Positions 6,686 to 15,045 are shown, counted from the first letter of the stretch. The stretch: 20,692 nt of DNA from CAYLOC01 sp964385195 (GCA_964385195.1 CAYLOC010000033.1:1-20692), one strand, 5' to 3'. The notes: generated by a model not told the origin, from the letters alone. Program-made: numbers and translations.

Positions 6686-7900
6686 GTGGTCCGGATGCCG
6701 GTGGTCGACCCGTTCAGCGTCACGGTGTGCCTGGCGAGTCTGGCACTCCTCGGGGCGGTGCTCTCCAACCGGATCAGCGAACGGCTCAAGATCCCGGCCC
6801 CCGCGGTCTTCCTCATCGTCGCCGCCGTCGTCTCCGACCTGTTCCCCACCTTGCGGTCGCTGCCGCTGGAGGTGGACGAGCGCGTCGTCACCCTCGCGTT
6901 GCTGGTCATCCTGTTCGACGGCGGGATGGGCATCGGGTGGAAGCGGTTCCGCACCGCGACCGGCGCCATCGCCTGGGTCGGCGTCGGCGGGACCTTCCTC
7001 ACCGCCGGCGCGCTGGCCGGGTGCGCCCATTGGCTGCTGGGGTTCTCCTGGGTGACGTCGATGCTGCTGGGGACGGCGCTGTCCCCGACCGACCCGGCGG
7101 TGGTGTTCTCCGTTCTCGGGCGGCGCGAGATCACCGGACGCACCGGCACGATCATCGAGGGTGAGTCCGGCGCGAACGACCCGGTCGGCATCGCGTTGAT
7201 GATCAGCCTCCTGGCCGCGACCGGTGGCGGATGGGATGCGGTGTGGAGCGGGACCGGTACGTTCGTGCTCCAGATGGTGGTCGGTGGGGTGGTGGGCCTG
7301 GCCGGGGGGTACGGGCTGCGGCAGCTGATGCGGCACCTGCCGTTGACGAGCCGGGCGCTGTACCCGCTGCGCACGCTCGCGGCGGCCGGCCTCATCTTCG
7401 GCGTGGCGTCGCTGCTGCACGGGTCCGGGTTCCTCGCCGTCTTCCTGGCCGGCATCGTGGTCGGGGACACCGAGGCGGTGGCGAAGGAAGAGACCGAGCG
7501 GTTCTTCTCCGCGCTCTCCAGCCTGGCCGAGATCGTCGCGTTCATCATGCTGGGGCTCACCGTCGACCTCCGGCAGGTGGGTCGCCCCGAGGAGCTGCTG
7601 CCGGCGCTGGCGATCGCGGCCTTGTTGATCGTCGTGATCCGACCGGTGCTCGTGGGCGCGATGCTGCTGCCGATCCGGTTGCGCGCCGGGGAGCGGATGT
7701 TCGTGATGTTCGCCGGGCTGAAAGGCGCGGTACCCATCCTGCTGGGCACCTACATCCTCACGTCCGGGGGCCCCGACGCGGCCCAGGTCTACGGCATGGT
7801 GTTCGTGGTGGTGCTGGTGTCGGTGGTGGTGCAGGGCGGCATGGTGCCGGCCGTGGCCCGCTGGTGCCGGGTGCCGATGCGCCTGGTCGCCCGGCAGTAG
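6686..7900 (+). CDS. CPA1-type cation:proton antiporter (NhaP-like)
   Basis: 404-aa polytopic membrane protein, nearly all hydrophobic helices, expected to exchange Na+ or K+ for H+ across the plasma membrane. Diagnostic segments are GTALSPTDPAVVFSVLG (about 130-146) and EGESGANDPVGIALM (about 154-168), the latter holding the Asn-Asp pair of the CPA1 transport site. The C-terminal nucleotide-binding (TrkA-C/RCK) domain of longer NhaP2 proteins is missing. Start is uncertain: GTG 6686 or ATG 6695, neither with a strong Shine-Dalgarno. TAAGGT (6623-6628), overlapping the thpR stop, is a possible -10 box. It converges on the ArsB/NhaD gene with only 10 nt between stops. Confidence 0.88.
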   Translation: MVRMPVVDPFSVTVCLASLALLGAVLSNRISERLKIPAPAVFLIVAAVVSDLFPTLRSLPLEVDERVVTLALLVILFDGGMGIGWKRFRTATGAIAWVGVGGTFLTAGALAGCAHWLLGFSWVTSMLLGTALSPTDPAVVFSVLGRREITGRTGTIIEGESGANDPVGIALMISLLAATGGGWDAVWSGTGTFVLQMVVGGVVGLAGGYGLRQLMRHLPLTSRALYPLRTLAAAGLIFGVASLLHGSGFLAVFLAGIVVGDTEAVAKEETERFFSALSSLAEIVAFIMLGLTVDLRQVGRPEELLPALAIAALLIVVIRPVLVGAMLLPIRLRAGERMFVMFAGLKGAVPILLGTYILTSGGPDAAQVYGMVFVVVLVSVVVQGGMVPAVARWCRVPMRLVARQ

Positions 7901-7910
7901 ACGCCAGGGG

Positions 7911-9206
7911 TCACGCCAGTACGAAGTAGCGCAGCCACAGGTACGGGACGGCCAGCGCGGCGGAGACCACCGTGACCACGATGCCGTAGCGGGTGAACTG
8001 CCAGAACGTGATCGGCTGTCCCTCGCGCTGCGACAGACCGAGAACGACGACGTTGGCGCTCGCCCCGACGGCGGTGAGGTTGCCGCCGAGGTCGGCACCC
8101 AGGGCGAGCGCCCACCACAGCACCTGGGCGTGCCCGCTCGGCTCCTGCTGCACGAGCTGGCCAACGACCGGGGCCATGGTCGCGACGTACGGGATGTTGT
8201 CGATGATCCCCGAGAGCAGCATCGACACCAGCAACAAGATCACCGTCGCCGGCCAGAGATGCCCCCCGGTGGCCTCGGCGAGGAAGTCCGCGAACTCGCC
8301 GATCGCGCCGGATTCGATGAGGGCGCCGACCATCACGAACAACCCCATGAAGAAGACCAGGGTCTCCCACTCCACCTCCGCCGCGGCCTGGTGCGCCGAG
8401 ACACGCGAGATCGCGAGCAACAGCCCCGCGCCCAGGAGGGCCACGACCGACGGAAGGAACCCCAGCAGGGGGTGGAGGACGAACCCGATCAGAACCAGGG
8501 CCAGGACCACCAGGCACTTGACCAGAAGTCTGGGGTCCCGCAGCGCTCCGCGTTCGGACATGCGCATCGCGTCGGCGAGCCGGTCCGGGTCCCCGACGAA
8601 GGCGCGTTTGAACATGACCCGGGTGAGACCGACGAACACCACCAGCAAGATGACGACGAACGGTGCCAGGTGGACGAGGAAGTCGTTGAACGACAGGCCA
8701 GCGCGGCTGCCGATGATGATGTTCGGCGGGTCGCCGATCAGGGTCGCGGTTCCCCCGATGTTCGACGCCATCACCTCCGCGATGAGGTACGGCGCTACCG
8801 GCAGCCCGAGTCGTTCACAGACCGAGAACGTGACCGGTGCGATCAGCAGCACGGCGGTGACGTTGTCCAGCCCGGCGGATGCGACCGCGGTGAGGATGAC
8901 GAGCGCGGCCATCAGCACGAACGGTCGGCCTCGGGAGCGTTTGACCGCGATGATCGCGAGGTACTCGAAGACACCCGTCTGCTTGATGATGCCGACGATC
9001 ACCATCATCCCCAGCAGCAGGAAGATGACGTTCCAGTCGATGCCCGCGTTGCTGGAGAAGAACGCGGTCTCGCCGTTGGTGAGACCCAGCGCCAGCATCA
9101 CCCCGGCGCCGCCGAGCGCGGCCGCGACCCGGTGGATCCGCTCGGTGGCGATCAGCAGGTAGGCGACGGCGAAGACGACCAGGGCAGCGATGTGGGCAGC
9201 GGTCAT
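7911..9206 (-). CDS. ArsB/NhaD-family ion permease
   Basis: 431-aa inner-membrane transporter of the ion-transporter (ArsB/NhaD/citrate) superfamily, about 10-12 helices. MASNIGGTATLIGDPPN (about 146-162) and the C-terminal counterpart ADLGGNLTAVGASANVV are the two inverted half-repeats that hold the substrate site in this fold. Candidate substrates are Na+/H+ exchange, arsenite or carboxylates; no arsR, arsC or arsA neighbour supports arsenite. The 250-aa midpoint has a long polar loop. No Shine-Dalgarno lies before ATG 9206; instead the start overlaps the stop of a tiny upstream ORF (ATGA), so it is probably reached by coupled translation. Confidence 0.85.
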   Translation of the reverse strand: MTAAHIAALVVFAVAYLLIATERIHRVAAALGGAGVMLALGLTNGETAFFSSNAGIDWNVIFLLLGMMVIVGIIKQTGVFEYLAIIAVKRSRGRPFVLMAALVILTAVASAGLDNVTAVLLIAPVTFSVCERLGLPVAPYLIAEVMASNIGGTATLIGDPPNIIIGSRAGLSFNDFLVHLAPFVVILLVVFVGLTRVMFKRAFVGDPDRLADAMRMSERGALRDPRLLVKCLVVLALVLIGFVLHPLLGFLPSVVALLGAGLLLAISRVSAHQAAAEVEWETLVFFMGLFVMVGALIESGAIGEFADFLAEATGGHLWPATVILLLVSMLLSGIIDNIPYVATMAPVVGQLVQQEPSGHAQVLWWALALGADLGGNLTAVGASANVVVLGLSQREGQPITFWQFTRYGIVVTVVSAALAVPYLWLRYFVLA

Positions 9207-9238
9207 CGCCGCCGCAGACTCGTCACCCGGCTACCCAT
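9203..9238 (-). CDS. 11-residue leaderless upstream ORF coupled to the ArsB/NhaD gene
   Basis: On the minus strand an ATG at 9238-9236 opens MGSRVTSLRRR and stops at TGA 9205-9203, which overlaps the transporter ATG (9206-9204) in the ATGA pattern. The -10 box TACAGT (9251-9246) ends 7 nt before this ATG, so the message would begin at or very near it. The transporter itself has no Shine-Dalgarno. Two arginine codons here are CGG and one is CGA. A regulatory peptide or a simple ribosome-delivery device are both possible. Confidence 0.5.
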   Translation of the reverse strand: MGSRVTSLRRR

Positions 9239-9245
9239 GCGGCCT

Positions 9246-9273
9246 ACTGTAACGGTGCGACGCCTGCTGTCCC
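9246..9273 (-). promoter_or_regulatory. Promoter of the ArsB/NhaD gene and its upstream ORF
   Basis: Read on the minus strand: -35 GGGACA (9273-9268), 16-nt spacer, -10 TACAGT (9251-9246). GGGACA shares four bases with TTGACA and TACAGT four with TATAAT. It is one of the few places in the window where both boxes can be proposed at standard spacing. Confidence 0.5.
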
Positions 9274-9274
9274 A

Positions 9275-9302
9275 CACCCCTCGCCGGTTGCGAAGGAGGG
9301 TG
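9275..9302 (-). terminator. Imperfect hairpin downstream of acs
   Basis: CACCC (9275-9279) pairs with GGGTG (9298-9302), and TCGC (9281-9284) with GCGA (9290-9293), with a small internal loop. It begins 1 nt past the acs stop codon. No U tract follows in the minus direction, so it may be a weak terminator or an mRNA end-stabilising hairpin. Confidence 0.35.
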
Positions 9303-9303
9303 G

Positions 9304-11271
9304 TTACTCCTCCGTGCCCGCCTCCGCCTCGGCGCGGGCCTTGATCTCGTTGACCACGTTCGGGTCCGCCAGCGTGGTGGTGTCGCCCAGGGCCCGGTTC
9401 TCCGCGACGTCCTTCAGCAGCCGCCGCATGATCTTGCCCGAGCGGGTCATCGGCAGCTCCGGGGTGAACACGATGTTCGCGGGTTTGGCGATCGGCCCGA
9501 TCACCTTCCCGACATGGTCCCGCAGCTCCGACAGCTTCGCCGTGGAGCCCTCGACGTGCCCCTTCAGCGTCACGTACGCGACGATGGCCTGTCCGGTGGT
9601 GGCGTCCGACCGACTGACGACGGCGGCCTGCGCCACATCGGGATGGTCGACCAGGGCGCTTTCCACCTCGATCGTGGACAGCCGGTGCCCGGAGACGTTC
9701 ATGACGTCGTCGATCCGGCCCATCAGCCAGAAGTCGCCGTCCTCGTCCACCCGGGCGCCGTCGCCGGCGAGATAGGCATCGGAGAACCGGGTCCAGTAGG
9801 TCTCCTTGAACCGCTCGTCATCGTGGTAGAGCCCCCGGAACATCGCCGGCCACGGGCTCTTCACCACCATGTAGCCGGCGCCGCTGCCCGCGGGGATCTC
9901 CTTGCCCTCCTCGTCGTACACCGCAGCGTCGACGCCGATGAACGGCTTCGTTGCCGAGCCCGGCTTCAACGTGGTCAGCCCCGGGAGCGGGGTCACCAGG
10001 ATCATGCCGTTCTCGGTCTGCCACCACGTGTCGACGACCGGGGTCTTGCCGCCACCGATGTGGTCGCGGTACCACACCCACGCCTCGGGGTTGATCGGTT
10101 CTCCGACCGACCCGATGACCTTCAGCGATGACAGGTCGTGCCGCTCGGCGTACTCGGTCCCCCACTTCATGTGGGTCCGGATCGAGGTCGGGGCGGTGTA
10201 GAGCACGGTGACCTTGTACCGCTCGATGATGTCCCACCACCGGTCCTTGTCCGGGGTGTCCGGCGTGCCCTCGTACATCACCGACGTGGTGGCGTTGCAC
10301 AGCGGTCCGAACACGATGTAGCTGTGGCCGGTGATCCACCCGATGTCCGCGGCGCACCAGTACACGCTCTCCGGCTTGATGTCGAACACGTAGTAGTGCG
10401 TGGTCGCGGTCCCCACCAGATAGCCCGCGGTGGTGTGCACGATTCCCTTCGGCTTCCCGGTCGTGCCGGAGGAGTACATGAGGAAGAACATGTCCTCGGA
10501 GTCCATCTCCGCACACGGGCACGAGGCCGGGTCGTCGCTCTGGGAGTCGACGACGTCATGCCACCAGTGGTCCCGCCCGTCGGTCATGTCCACGTCGGTG
10601 CCGGTACGCCGGACCACCAGGCAGGTCTTGACCGTGGGCGCCTTGGACATCGCCTCGTCCGCAATCGGCTTCAACGGCGACGGCTTCCCGCGGCGGTTGG
10701 CGGCGTCTTGGGTGATGAGGTACTCGCACTCCATGTCGACCATCCGGCCACCGAGGGAGTCCGCGCTGAACCCGCCGAACACGAACGTGAACGGAGCGCC
10801 GATGCGTGCCAGCGCGAGCAGGGTGACCGGCGCCTCCGGGATCATGCCCATGTAGACGCCGACCTTCGTGCCCTTCGTGATCCCCAGACTGGTGAAGGCG
10901 TTGGCGGCCTTCACCACCCGGTGTTGCAGGTCGGCGTAGGTGATGGTCAGCCGGTCGTCGGCCGGCTCGCCCTCCCAGTAGTAGGCGACCTTGTCACCCA
11001 GGCCGTTCTCGACGTGCCGGTCCACGCAGTTGTAGCAGATGTTGAGCTTCCCGCCGAGGTACCACTTGGCGTAGGGCCGGTCCCACTCCTTCAGCGTGGA
11101 GAACGCGGTATACCAGCTGACCCGCTCCCGGCCCTGCTTCTCCCAGAACTCGTCCGGGTCTTGGTCGTAGAACCCGGGCTGGGCGTTGGCCTGTGCAGTG
11201 AACTCCGGGTCCGGTGGGTACCGGCGCTCCTCCGCCATCAATGCGTCGATGTTCTGCGTGGCCTCAGCCAT
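9304..11271 (-). CDS. acs: Acetyl-CoA synthetase (AMP-forming)
   Basis: Converts acetate, ATP and CoA into acetyl-CoA via acetyl-AMP; cytosolic. The 655-aa product has the full ANL-family layout: the family N-terminal segment (YNCVDRHV, 80-87), P-loop-like YSSGTTGKPKG (266-276), DTWWQTENG (414-422) with the Trp416 that keeps the acyl pocket acetate-sized, and the C-terminal PMTRSGKIMRR (607-617), where Lys613 is the residue acetylated by Pat-type enzymes in relatives. The TEN-G variant of the usual TET-G is mild. ATG 11271 has a good Shine-Dalgarno (AGGAGGG, about 5 nt upstream). It lies 54 nt behind satP on the same strand, giving an uptake-activation pair. CATAAT (11316-11311) in that spacer could be an extra promoter for acs alone. 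Confidence 0.97.
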   Translation of the reverse strand: MAEATQNIDALMAEERRYPPDPEFTAQANAQPGFYDQDPDEFWEKQGRERVSWYTAFSTLKEWDRPYAKWYLGGKLNICYNCVDRHVENGLGDKVAYYWEGEPADDRLTITYADLQHRVVKAANAFTSLGITKGTKVGVYMGMIPEAPVTLLALARIGAPFTFVFGGFSADSLGGRMVDMECEYLITQDAANRRGKPSPLKPIADEAMSKAPTVKTCLVVRRTGTDVDMTDGRDHWWHDVVDSQSDDPASCPCAEMDSEDMFFLMYSSGTTGKPKGIVHTTAGYLVGTATTHYYVFDIKPESVYWCAADIGWITGHSYIVFGPLCNATTSVMYEGTPDTPDKDRWWDIIERYKVTVLYTAPTSIRTHMKWGTEYAERHDLSSLKVIGSVGEPINPEAWVWYRDHIGGGKTPVVDTWWQTENGMILVTPLPGLTTLKPGSATKPFIGVDAAVYDEEGKEIPAGSGAGYMVVKSPWPAMFRGLYHDDERFKETYWTRFSDAYLAGDGARVDEDGDFWLMGRIDDVMNVSGHRLSTIEVESALVDHPDVAQAAVVSRSDATTGQAIVAYVTLKGHVEGSTAKLSELRDHVGKVIGPIAKPANIVFTPELPMTRSGKIMRRLLKDVAENRALGDTTTLADPNVVNEIKARAEAEAGTEE

Positions 11272-11325
11272 CGCGCCCTCCTCAGTATGTCGTTACGTGA
11301 CTCTTTCTCGATTATGGCTGCCCCC

Positions 11326-11967
11326 CTACGTCAGTGGATAGGTCGGGGCAAGCTCCTTTCCGAATGTGGAGGCGGTGACGTGCGCGAACGCGACGTACCA
11401 GGCGGCGACCGCACAGGTGATCCCGACGTACCCGCCGATGTGCCCCAACGTGGTGGCGGCGATGCCGAGCTCGGAAAGGGTGAGCAGGACATACGTGGCG
11501 GTCAGCGTGACGAAGACGACCACCACCGCCATGTTCGTGCGCAGCGCGGCGATCGTCATGTAGAACGTGAAGATCGCCCAGGACAGCAGATACAGCCCGA
11601 CGGCGTCTCCGGCGATCGACGGATCCAGGCCCGGCGCGATGAAGTAGACCAGGAAGAAGTACGACAGCCAGAACCCGCCGCCGTAGGAGCAGAACGCGGC
11701 CGCCACAAACGTCTCGCCGCGGGCGAACGCCCAGATCCCGGCGATCAGCTGCACGAGCCCTCCGTAGAAGATGGCCAGGCCGAGCACCATCGGGACGGCC
11801 TCCGCACCGCCGAAGAACCCGGAGTTCAGGCACGACAACACGAACGTCGTCATGCCGAAGCCGGCGATTCCGATGGGAATCGGGTCAGCGATGGGGTTCT
11901 TCGGTGGCTCGGCGGGTCGGTGCTCCCCGGGGGCTGCGGCCGCTCCAGTTGCTTCCGCTGTAGACAT
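11326..11967 (-). CDS. satP: Acetate/succinate uptake permease, GPR1/FUN34/YaaH (SatP) family
   Basis: 213-aa inner-membrane protein with six predicted helices, expected to import acetate (and perhaps succinate) with H+. The family signature near the N-terminus appears as NPIADPIPIGIAGFG (24-38). FYGGLVQLIAGIWAFARGET (67-86) and AFCSYGGGFWL (91-101) match the conserved YGG/aQ and SYG-FW segments. Start ATG 11967 is preceded by GAGGGGAG at about 5 nt; an upstream extension to 12093 is open but lacks family sequence. First gene of the satP-acs unit. Its short 5' leader is structured (see the 11972-12031 entry). Confidence 0.92.
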   Translation of the reverse strand: MSTAEATGAAAAPGEHRPAEPPKNPIADPIPIGIAGFGMTTFVLSCLNSGFFGGAEAVPMVLGLAIFYGGLVQLIAGIWAFARGETFVAAAFCSYGGGFWLSYFFLVYFIAPGLDPSIAGDAVGLYLLSWAIFTFYMTIAALRTNMAVVVVFVTLTATYVLLTLSELGIAATTLGHIGGYVGITCAVAAWYVAFAHVTASTFGKELAPTYPLT

Positions 11968-11971
11968 CGTC

Positions 11972-12031
11972 ACTCCCCTCTCTCGCCCTTCGGGCTCTCC
12001 GGCGGGGAGTCCGGAGGGGGAACGAAATATA
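11972..12031 (-). promoter_or_regulatory. satP promoter and structured 5' leader with loop/Shine-Dalgarno complementarity
   Basis: On the minus strand TATATT (12031-12026) resembles a -10 box and would start transcription near 12019. The leader then forms CTCCGG (12016-12011), loop ACTCCCCG (12010-12003), CCGGAG (12002-11997), followed by a tight GCCC-GAA-GGGC hairpin (11995-11985). The first loop holds ACTCCCC, the exact 7-nt complement of the Shine-Dalgarno stretch GGGGAGT (11978-11972), so a loop-to-ribosome-site pseudoknot is possible. No good -35 was found. Confidence 0.45.
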
Positions 12032-12080
12032 TCTGATCCCGATGTTACGCCGCCGGATGCGGACTGCAAAGGGGATGAGC

Positions 12081-12105
12081 GACCGGGCCGCACGGCCGGC
12101 CGGTC
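12081..12105 (-). terminator. GC-rich hairpin at the end of the ABC operon
   Basis: GACCGG (12081-12086) and CCGGTC (12100-12105) are perfect arms, with further GCCG/CGGC pairing inside (12087-12090/12093-12096). It overlaps the stop codon of the last permease gene and lacks a U tract, so termination is only suggested. Confidence 0.35.
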
Positions 12106-13012
12106 AGCCCTTCACCGCCCCCATGGTGAACCCGGAGACGAGCCGCGAGAGGAACAGGTTGAACACGAACGCCAGCGGCACCGCGACGAGGATCGCCGCG
12201 GCCTGCAGCGACTGCCAGAAGTACACGTCACCGCGGATCAGGGCCGTCGGTACGCCGGTACTGAGCACTTTGTGTGCGTTCGGCGAGATGAACGCCAGCG
12301 CGTAGATGAACTCGCTGGCACACAGGGTGAACGCGAACACCACGACGGCGACGATGCCGGGGATCATCAACGGCAGCACCGTGCGGCACATCGCTCCGAA
12401 CCGGCTGTAGCCGTCGACCATCGCCTGTTCCTCGATGTCGCGGGGTAACGCCTTGAGGAACCCGATCAGCAGCCAGGTGGACACCGGCACGGTGATCGTC
12501 GGATACACCACAACCAGCGACCAGGTGGAGTCCTGCAGCCCGATCCAGGCGACGATCCGGGACAGCGACAGGAACAGCAGGCTGGGCGGGATCAGGTAGA
12601 CGAAGAAGATCCCGATCCCCAGCGGTGTTCCCCACCGCGTGTCGAACCGGGCGATCGAGTACGCCGCCGGCAGACCCATGATCAGCGTGATCAACACGAC
12701 CAGCAGGCCCACCCAGAGCGTGTTCCACACGAACGTCAGGAAGTGGGTGTTGGTGAACAGGTAGGAGACATGGTCGAACGTCGGCGGGCTGTTGAAGATG
12801 AACGGGTTGTTGCCGACCGTGTACAGGTCCTTGTTCAGCTTCAGCGCCGAGATCGTGCTCCAGAGGAACGGCAGCGCGCACGCGATCGCGGAGATCACCG
12901 CCAGCGCGTAGAGCGTCGCCCGCCCCGCGACGTACCGGCGGGCGTAGCGACGCCGGAGCTGCTCGGCGGCGTTGGTGTCCAGGATCGGCTTCGTCGCCGT
13001 CTCGGCGGTCAT
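12104..13012 (-). CDS. Carbohydrate ABC transporter permease, MalG type
   Basis: 302-aa membrane subunit with six helices of a CUT1-type importer. The EAA coupling-loop segment appears as EEQAMVDGYSRFG (194-206) followed by the family's LPLMIPG. An N-terminal cytosolic stretch (1-30) is rich in Arg. ATG 13012 overlaps the stop of the preceding permease (ATGA, 13009-13012), so expression is coupled. It pairs with the MalF-type subunit to form the channel driven by the ATPase at 13952-15010. Substrate cannot be read from the sequence; sugar or polyol is the family norm. Confidence 0.92.
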   Translation of the reverse strand: MTAETATKPILDTNAAEQLRRRYARRYVAGRATLYALAVISAIACALPFLWSTISALKLNKDLYTVGNNPFIFNSPPTFDHVSYLFTNTHFLTFVWNTLWVGLLVVLITLIMGLPAAYSIARFDTRWGTPLGIGIFFVYLIPPSLLFLSLSRIVAWIGLQDSTWSLVVVYPTITVPVSTWLLIGFLKALPRDIEEQAMVDGYSRFGAMCRTVLPLMIPGIVAVVVFAFTLCASEFIYALAFISPNAHKVLSTGVPTALIRGDVYFWQSLQAAAILVAVPLAFVFNLFLSRLVSGFTMGAVKG

Positions 13013-13959
13013 AGCGTCTCCATCCGCCGGACGGCACGCAGGATCAGCACTGCGGAGATCAGCAGCAGCGGGAACAGGAACAACGCGATCGCCGCGCCTT
13101 GGCCGATGTCTCCTCCACCGATGCCGACGGTGTAGGACCAGCTCGCCAGCACCTGCGTGGAGTTCGTCGGGCCACCCCGGGTGAGGACGTTGACCACCGC
13201 CATGTCGGTGAAGGTGAAGATGGCGCCGAACAGGGCGGCGACCGCGATCAACGGAGCGGTAAGCGGGATCGTCACCTCCATCATCCGGCGCCAGTACCCG
13301 GCCCCGTCGATCCGCGCGGCCTCGTCCAGGTCCTTGGGGATCGACAGCAGCCCGACCATCATGATGATTGCCGCGAGCGGGACCAGCCGCCAGACGTGGA
13401 CCGCGATCACCGATCCCATCGCGAGGACCGGCCGGCCCAGGTAGTACATGTGGCCGTCGATCAGCCCCACGGCCCGCAGCACCCAGTCGATCGGGCTGTA
13501 CACCGAGTCCAGCAGCCACAGCCAGGACACCGAGGACAGCGCCACCGGTGTCGTCCAGGGCAGCAGGACCAGGAAGCGGATGATCCACTTGCCCCGGAAG
13601 TTCGCCACGAGCACGTTGGCGAGGATCTTGCCGAACAGCACGATGAACAGCATCGAGATTCCGGTGAACACCATCGTGTTCTTCAGCGACTCCCAGAACA
13701 CCGGGTCGTCGAAGGCGCGCCGGAAGTTGGTGAACCCCGCCCAGTCGAACGACGGGTCACCGGCGGTGACGTCGCTGAACGCGTAGCCGATCGCGAGGAA
13801 GAACGGGATGCCGACGAGCGCGACGATGTAGACCACGGTCGGCACCAGGAAGATCCACGACAAGAACCCTTCCCGATCCGACAGCGGCAGCCGCGGCTTC
13901 TCCTCACCGGTCCGCCCGGGAACCGTGGCAGCGGTGTCCTGGGTCAGCGCCTCAGGCAT
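13009..13959 (-). CDS. Carbohydrate ABC transporter permease, MalF type
   Basis: 316-aa membrane subunit, first helix at about 33-60 after a polar N-terminus. EAARIDGAGYWRR (213-225) with the following TIPLTAP is the coupling loop that docks on the ATPase. Start ATG 13959 was chosen over an upstream open stretch (to 14097) because GAGGAG sits 5 nt before it and the extra sequence lies inside the ATPase gene without family similarity. It overlaps the ATPase stop by 8 nt. Same importer as its neighbours. Confidence 0.92.
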   Translation of the reverse strand: MPEALTQDTAATVPGRTGEEKPRLPLSDREGFLSWIFLVPTVVYIVALVGIPFFLAIGYAFSDVTAGDPSFDWAGFTNFRRAFDDPVFWESLKNTMVFTGISMLFIVLFGKILANVLVANFRGKWIIRFLVLLPWTTPVALSSVSWLWLLDSVYSPIDWVLRAVGLIDGHMYYLGRPVLAMGSVIAVHVWRLVPLAAIIMMVGLLSIPKDLDEAARIDGAGYWRRMMEVTIPLTAPLIAVAALFGAIFTFTDMAVVNVLTRGGPTNSTQVLASWSYTVGIGGGDIGQGAAIALFLFPLLLISAVLILRAVRRMETL

Positions 13960-15010
13960 GGATCTCCTCAAGCCGCACTGCCTGCGTGCGCAGCCCGCTG
14001 TCGGCGTCGAAGTACCGCAGGTTGTCCACCGCCACCTCGAACTTCGCCGTCTGCCCCGCCGCGACCGTGCTGGCCACGGTGGCCGGCAGCCGCGCAATCA
14101 CCTTGGACTCATCGGTTTGGTCGCCCACAGCGGTGACCATTCCGTGCACGTGGTGGTCACCGGAGAGGTACTCCACCCGCTCGACCCGGACCGGCAGGGT
14201 AAGCCGTTCCCCGCTGACGAACCCCGGCGGCAGGAGATGCTCGGGGCGGAACCCCACCAGCGTGTCCCCGCGGGAGACCAGGTTCATCGGCGGGGATCCG
14301 ATGAACGTCGCGACGAACGTGTCCGCGGGGTCGTCGTACACCTCGGCGGGAACGCCGATCTGGCGGACGGTGCCGGCATTGAGTACGGCGATCCGGTCGC
14401 CGAGGCCCATGGCCTCCACCTGGTCGTGGGTGACGTAGATGGTGGTGGTGCCGACCCGCGCCTGGAAGTCCTTCAGCTCATCGCGTGCGGACGTGCGTAG
14501 TTTCGCGTCGAGGTTGGACAGCGGCTCGTCGAGCAGGAAGACCTGCGGCTGGCGGACCATGGCCCGGGCCAGGGCGACCCGCTGCCGCTCACCGCCGGAG
14601 AGCTGGCGCGGCTTGCGGTCCAGGAGGTGGCTCAGGCCGAGCAGCTCCGCGGCCCACTTTCCTTGCTCGCCACGCTTGTCCTTCGCGACCCCTTCGGCCT
14701 TGAGTGGGAACTCGATGTTGGCACGCACGGACTTGTGCGGGTACAGCGCGTAGCTTTGGAAGACCATCGCGATCTTGCGGGCACGCGGCGGCAGCCCGTT
14801 CACGACTGCGTTCCCGATCCGGATGTCTCCTGAGGTGGGATGCTCCAGCCCCGCGATCGTGCGCAGGAGAGTGGTCTTGCCACAGCCGGAAGGGCCCAGC
14901 AATACCAGGTACTCACCGGGCTCGGTGGCGAGGGTGACGTTGTCGACCGCGGGCACCTTGCCGCCCGGGTAGACCTTGGTCAGGTCGCGGACCTCGACGG
15001 GAACCGCCAC
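13952..15010 (-). CDS. ABC transporter ATP-binding protein, MalK/UgpC type
   Basis: 352-aa cytosolic motor subunit. Walker A GPSGCGKTT (39-47), Q-loop Gln85, signature LSGGERQ (137-143), Walker B VFLLDEP (157-163) and switch His195 are all present. About 110 C-terminal residues form the OB-like (TOBE) regulatory domain typical of CUT1 ATPases (GFRPEHLLPPG region). GTG 15010 has a strong Shine-Dalgarno (GGAGGGG within 15011-15020). Unlike many actinobacterial sugar importers, which borrow a shared MsiK ATPase, this operon carries its own. It lies 84 nt behind the binding-protein gene across a strong hairpin. Confidence 0.95.
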   Translation of the reverse strand: MAVPVEVRDLTKVYPGGKVPAVDNVTLATEPGEYLVLLGPSGCGKTTLLRTIAGLEHPTSGDIRIGNAVVNGLPPRARKIAMVFQSYALYPHKSVRANIEFPLKAEGVAKDKRGEQGKWAAELLGLSHLLDRKPRQLSGGERQRVALARAMVRQPQVFLLDEPLSNLDAKLRTSARDELKDFQARVGTTTIYVTHDQVEAMGLGDRIAVLNAGTVRQIGVPAEVYDDPADTFVATFIGSPPMNLVSRGDTLVGFRPEHLLPPGFVSGERLTLPVRVERVEYLSGDHHVHGMVTAVGDQTDESKVIARLPATVASTVAAGQTAKFEVAVDNLRYFDADSGLRTQAVRLEEIHA

Positions 15011-15045
15011 GGCCCCTCCTTATCCGTTGTCATCGCAGGACATAT

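Noticed and set aside
5492..8164. 890-codon open frame on the minus strand
   Set aside because: It lies over hisN, CBS, thpR and the antiporter genes; its product is Arg/Pro/Gly/His-rich, as expected of an antisense reading of high-GC coding sequence.
7911..9206. Arsenite efflux (arsB) as a firm call
   Set aside because: No arsR, arsC or arsA gene nearby and the family also contains Na+/H+ and carboxylate transporters, so only the superfamily is supported.
10138..12036. 632-codon plus-strand frame over acs and satP
   Set aside because: Val/Arg/His-rich text complementary to acs codons; the minus-strand acs is unambiguous.
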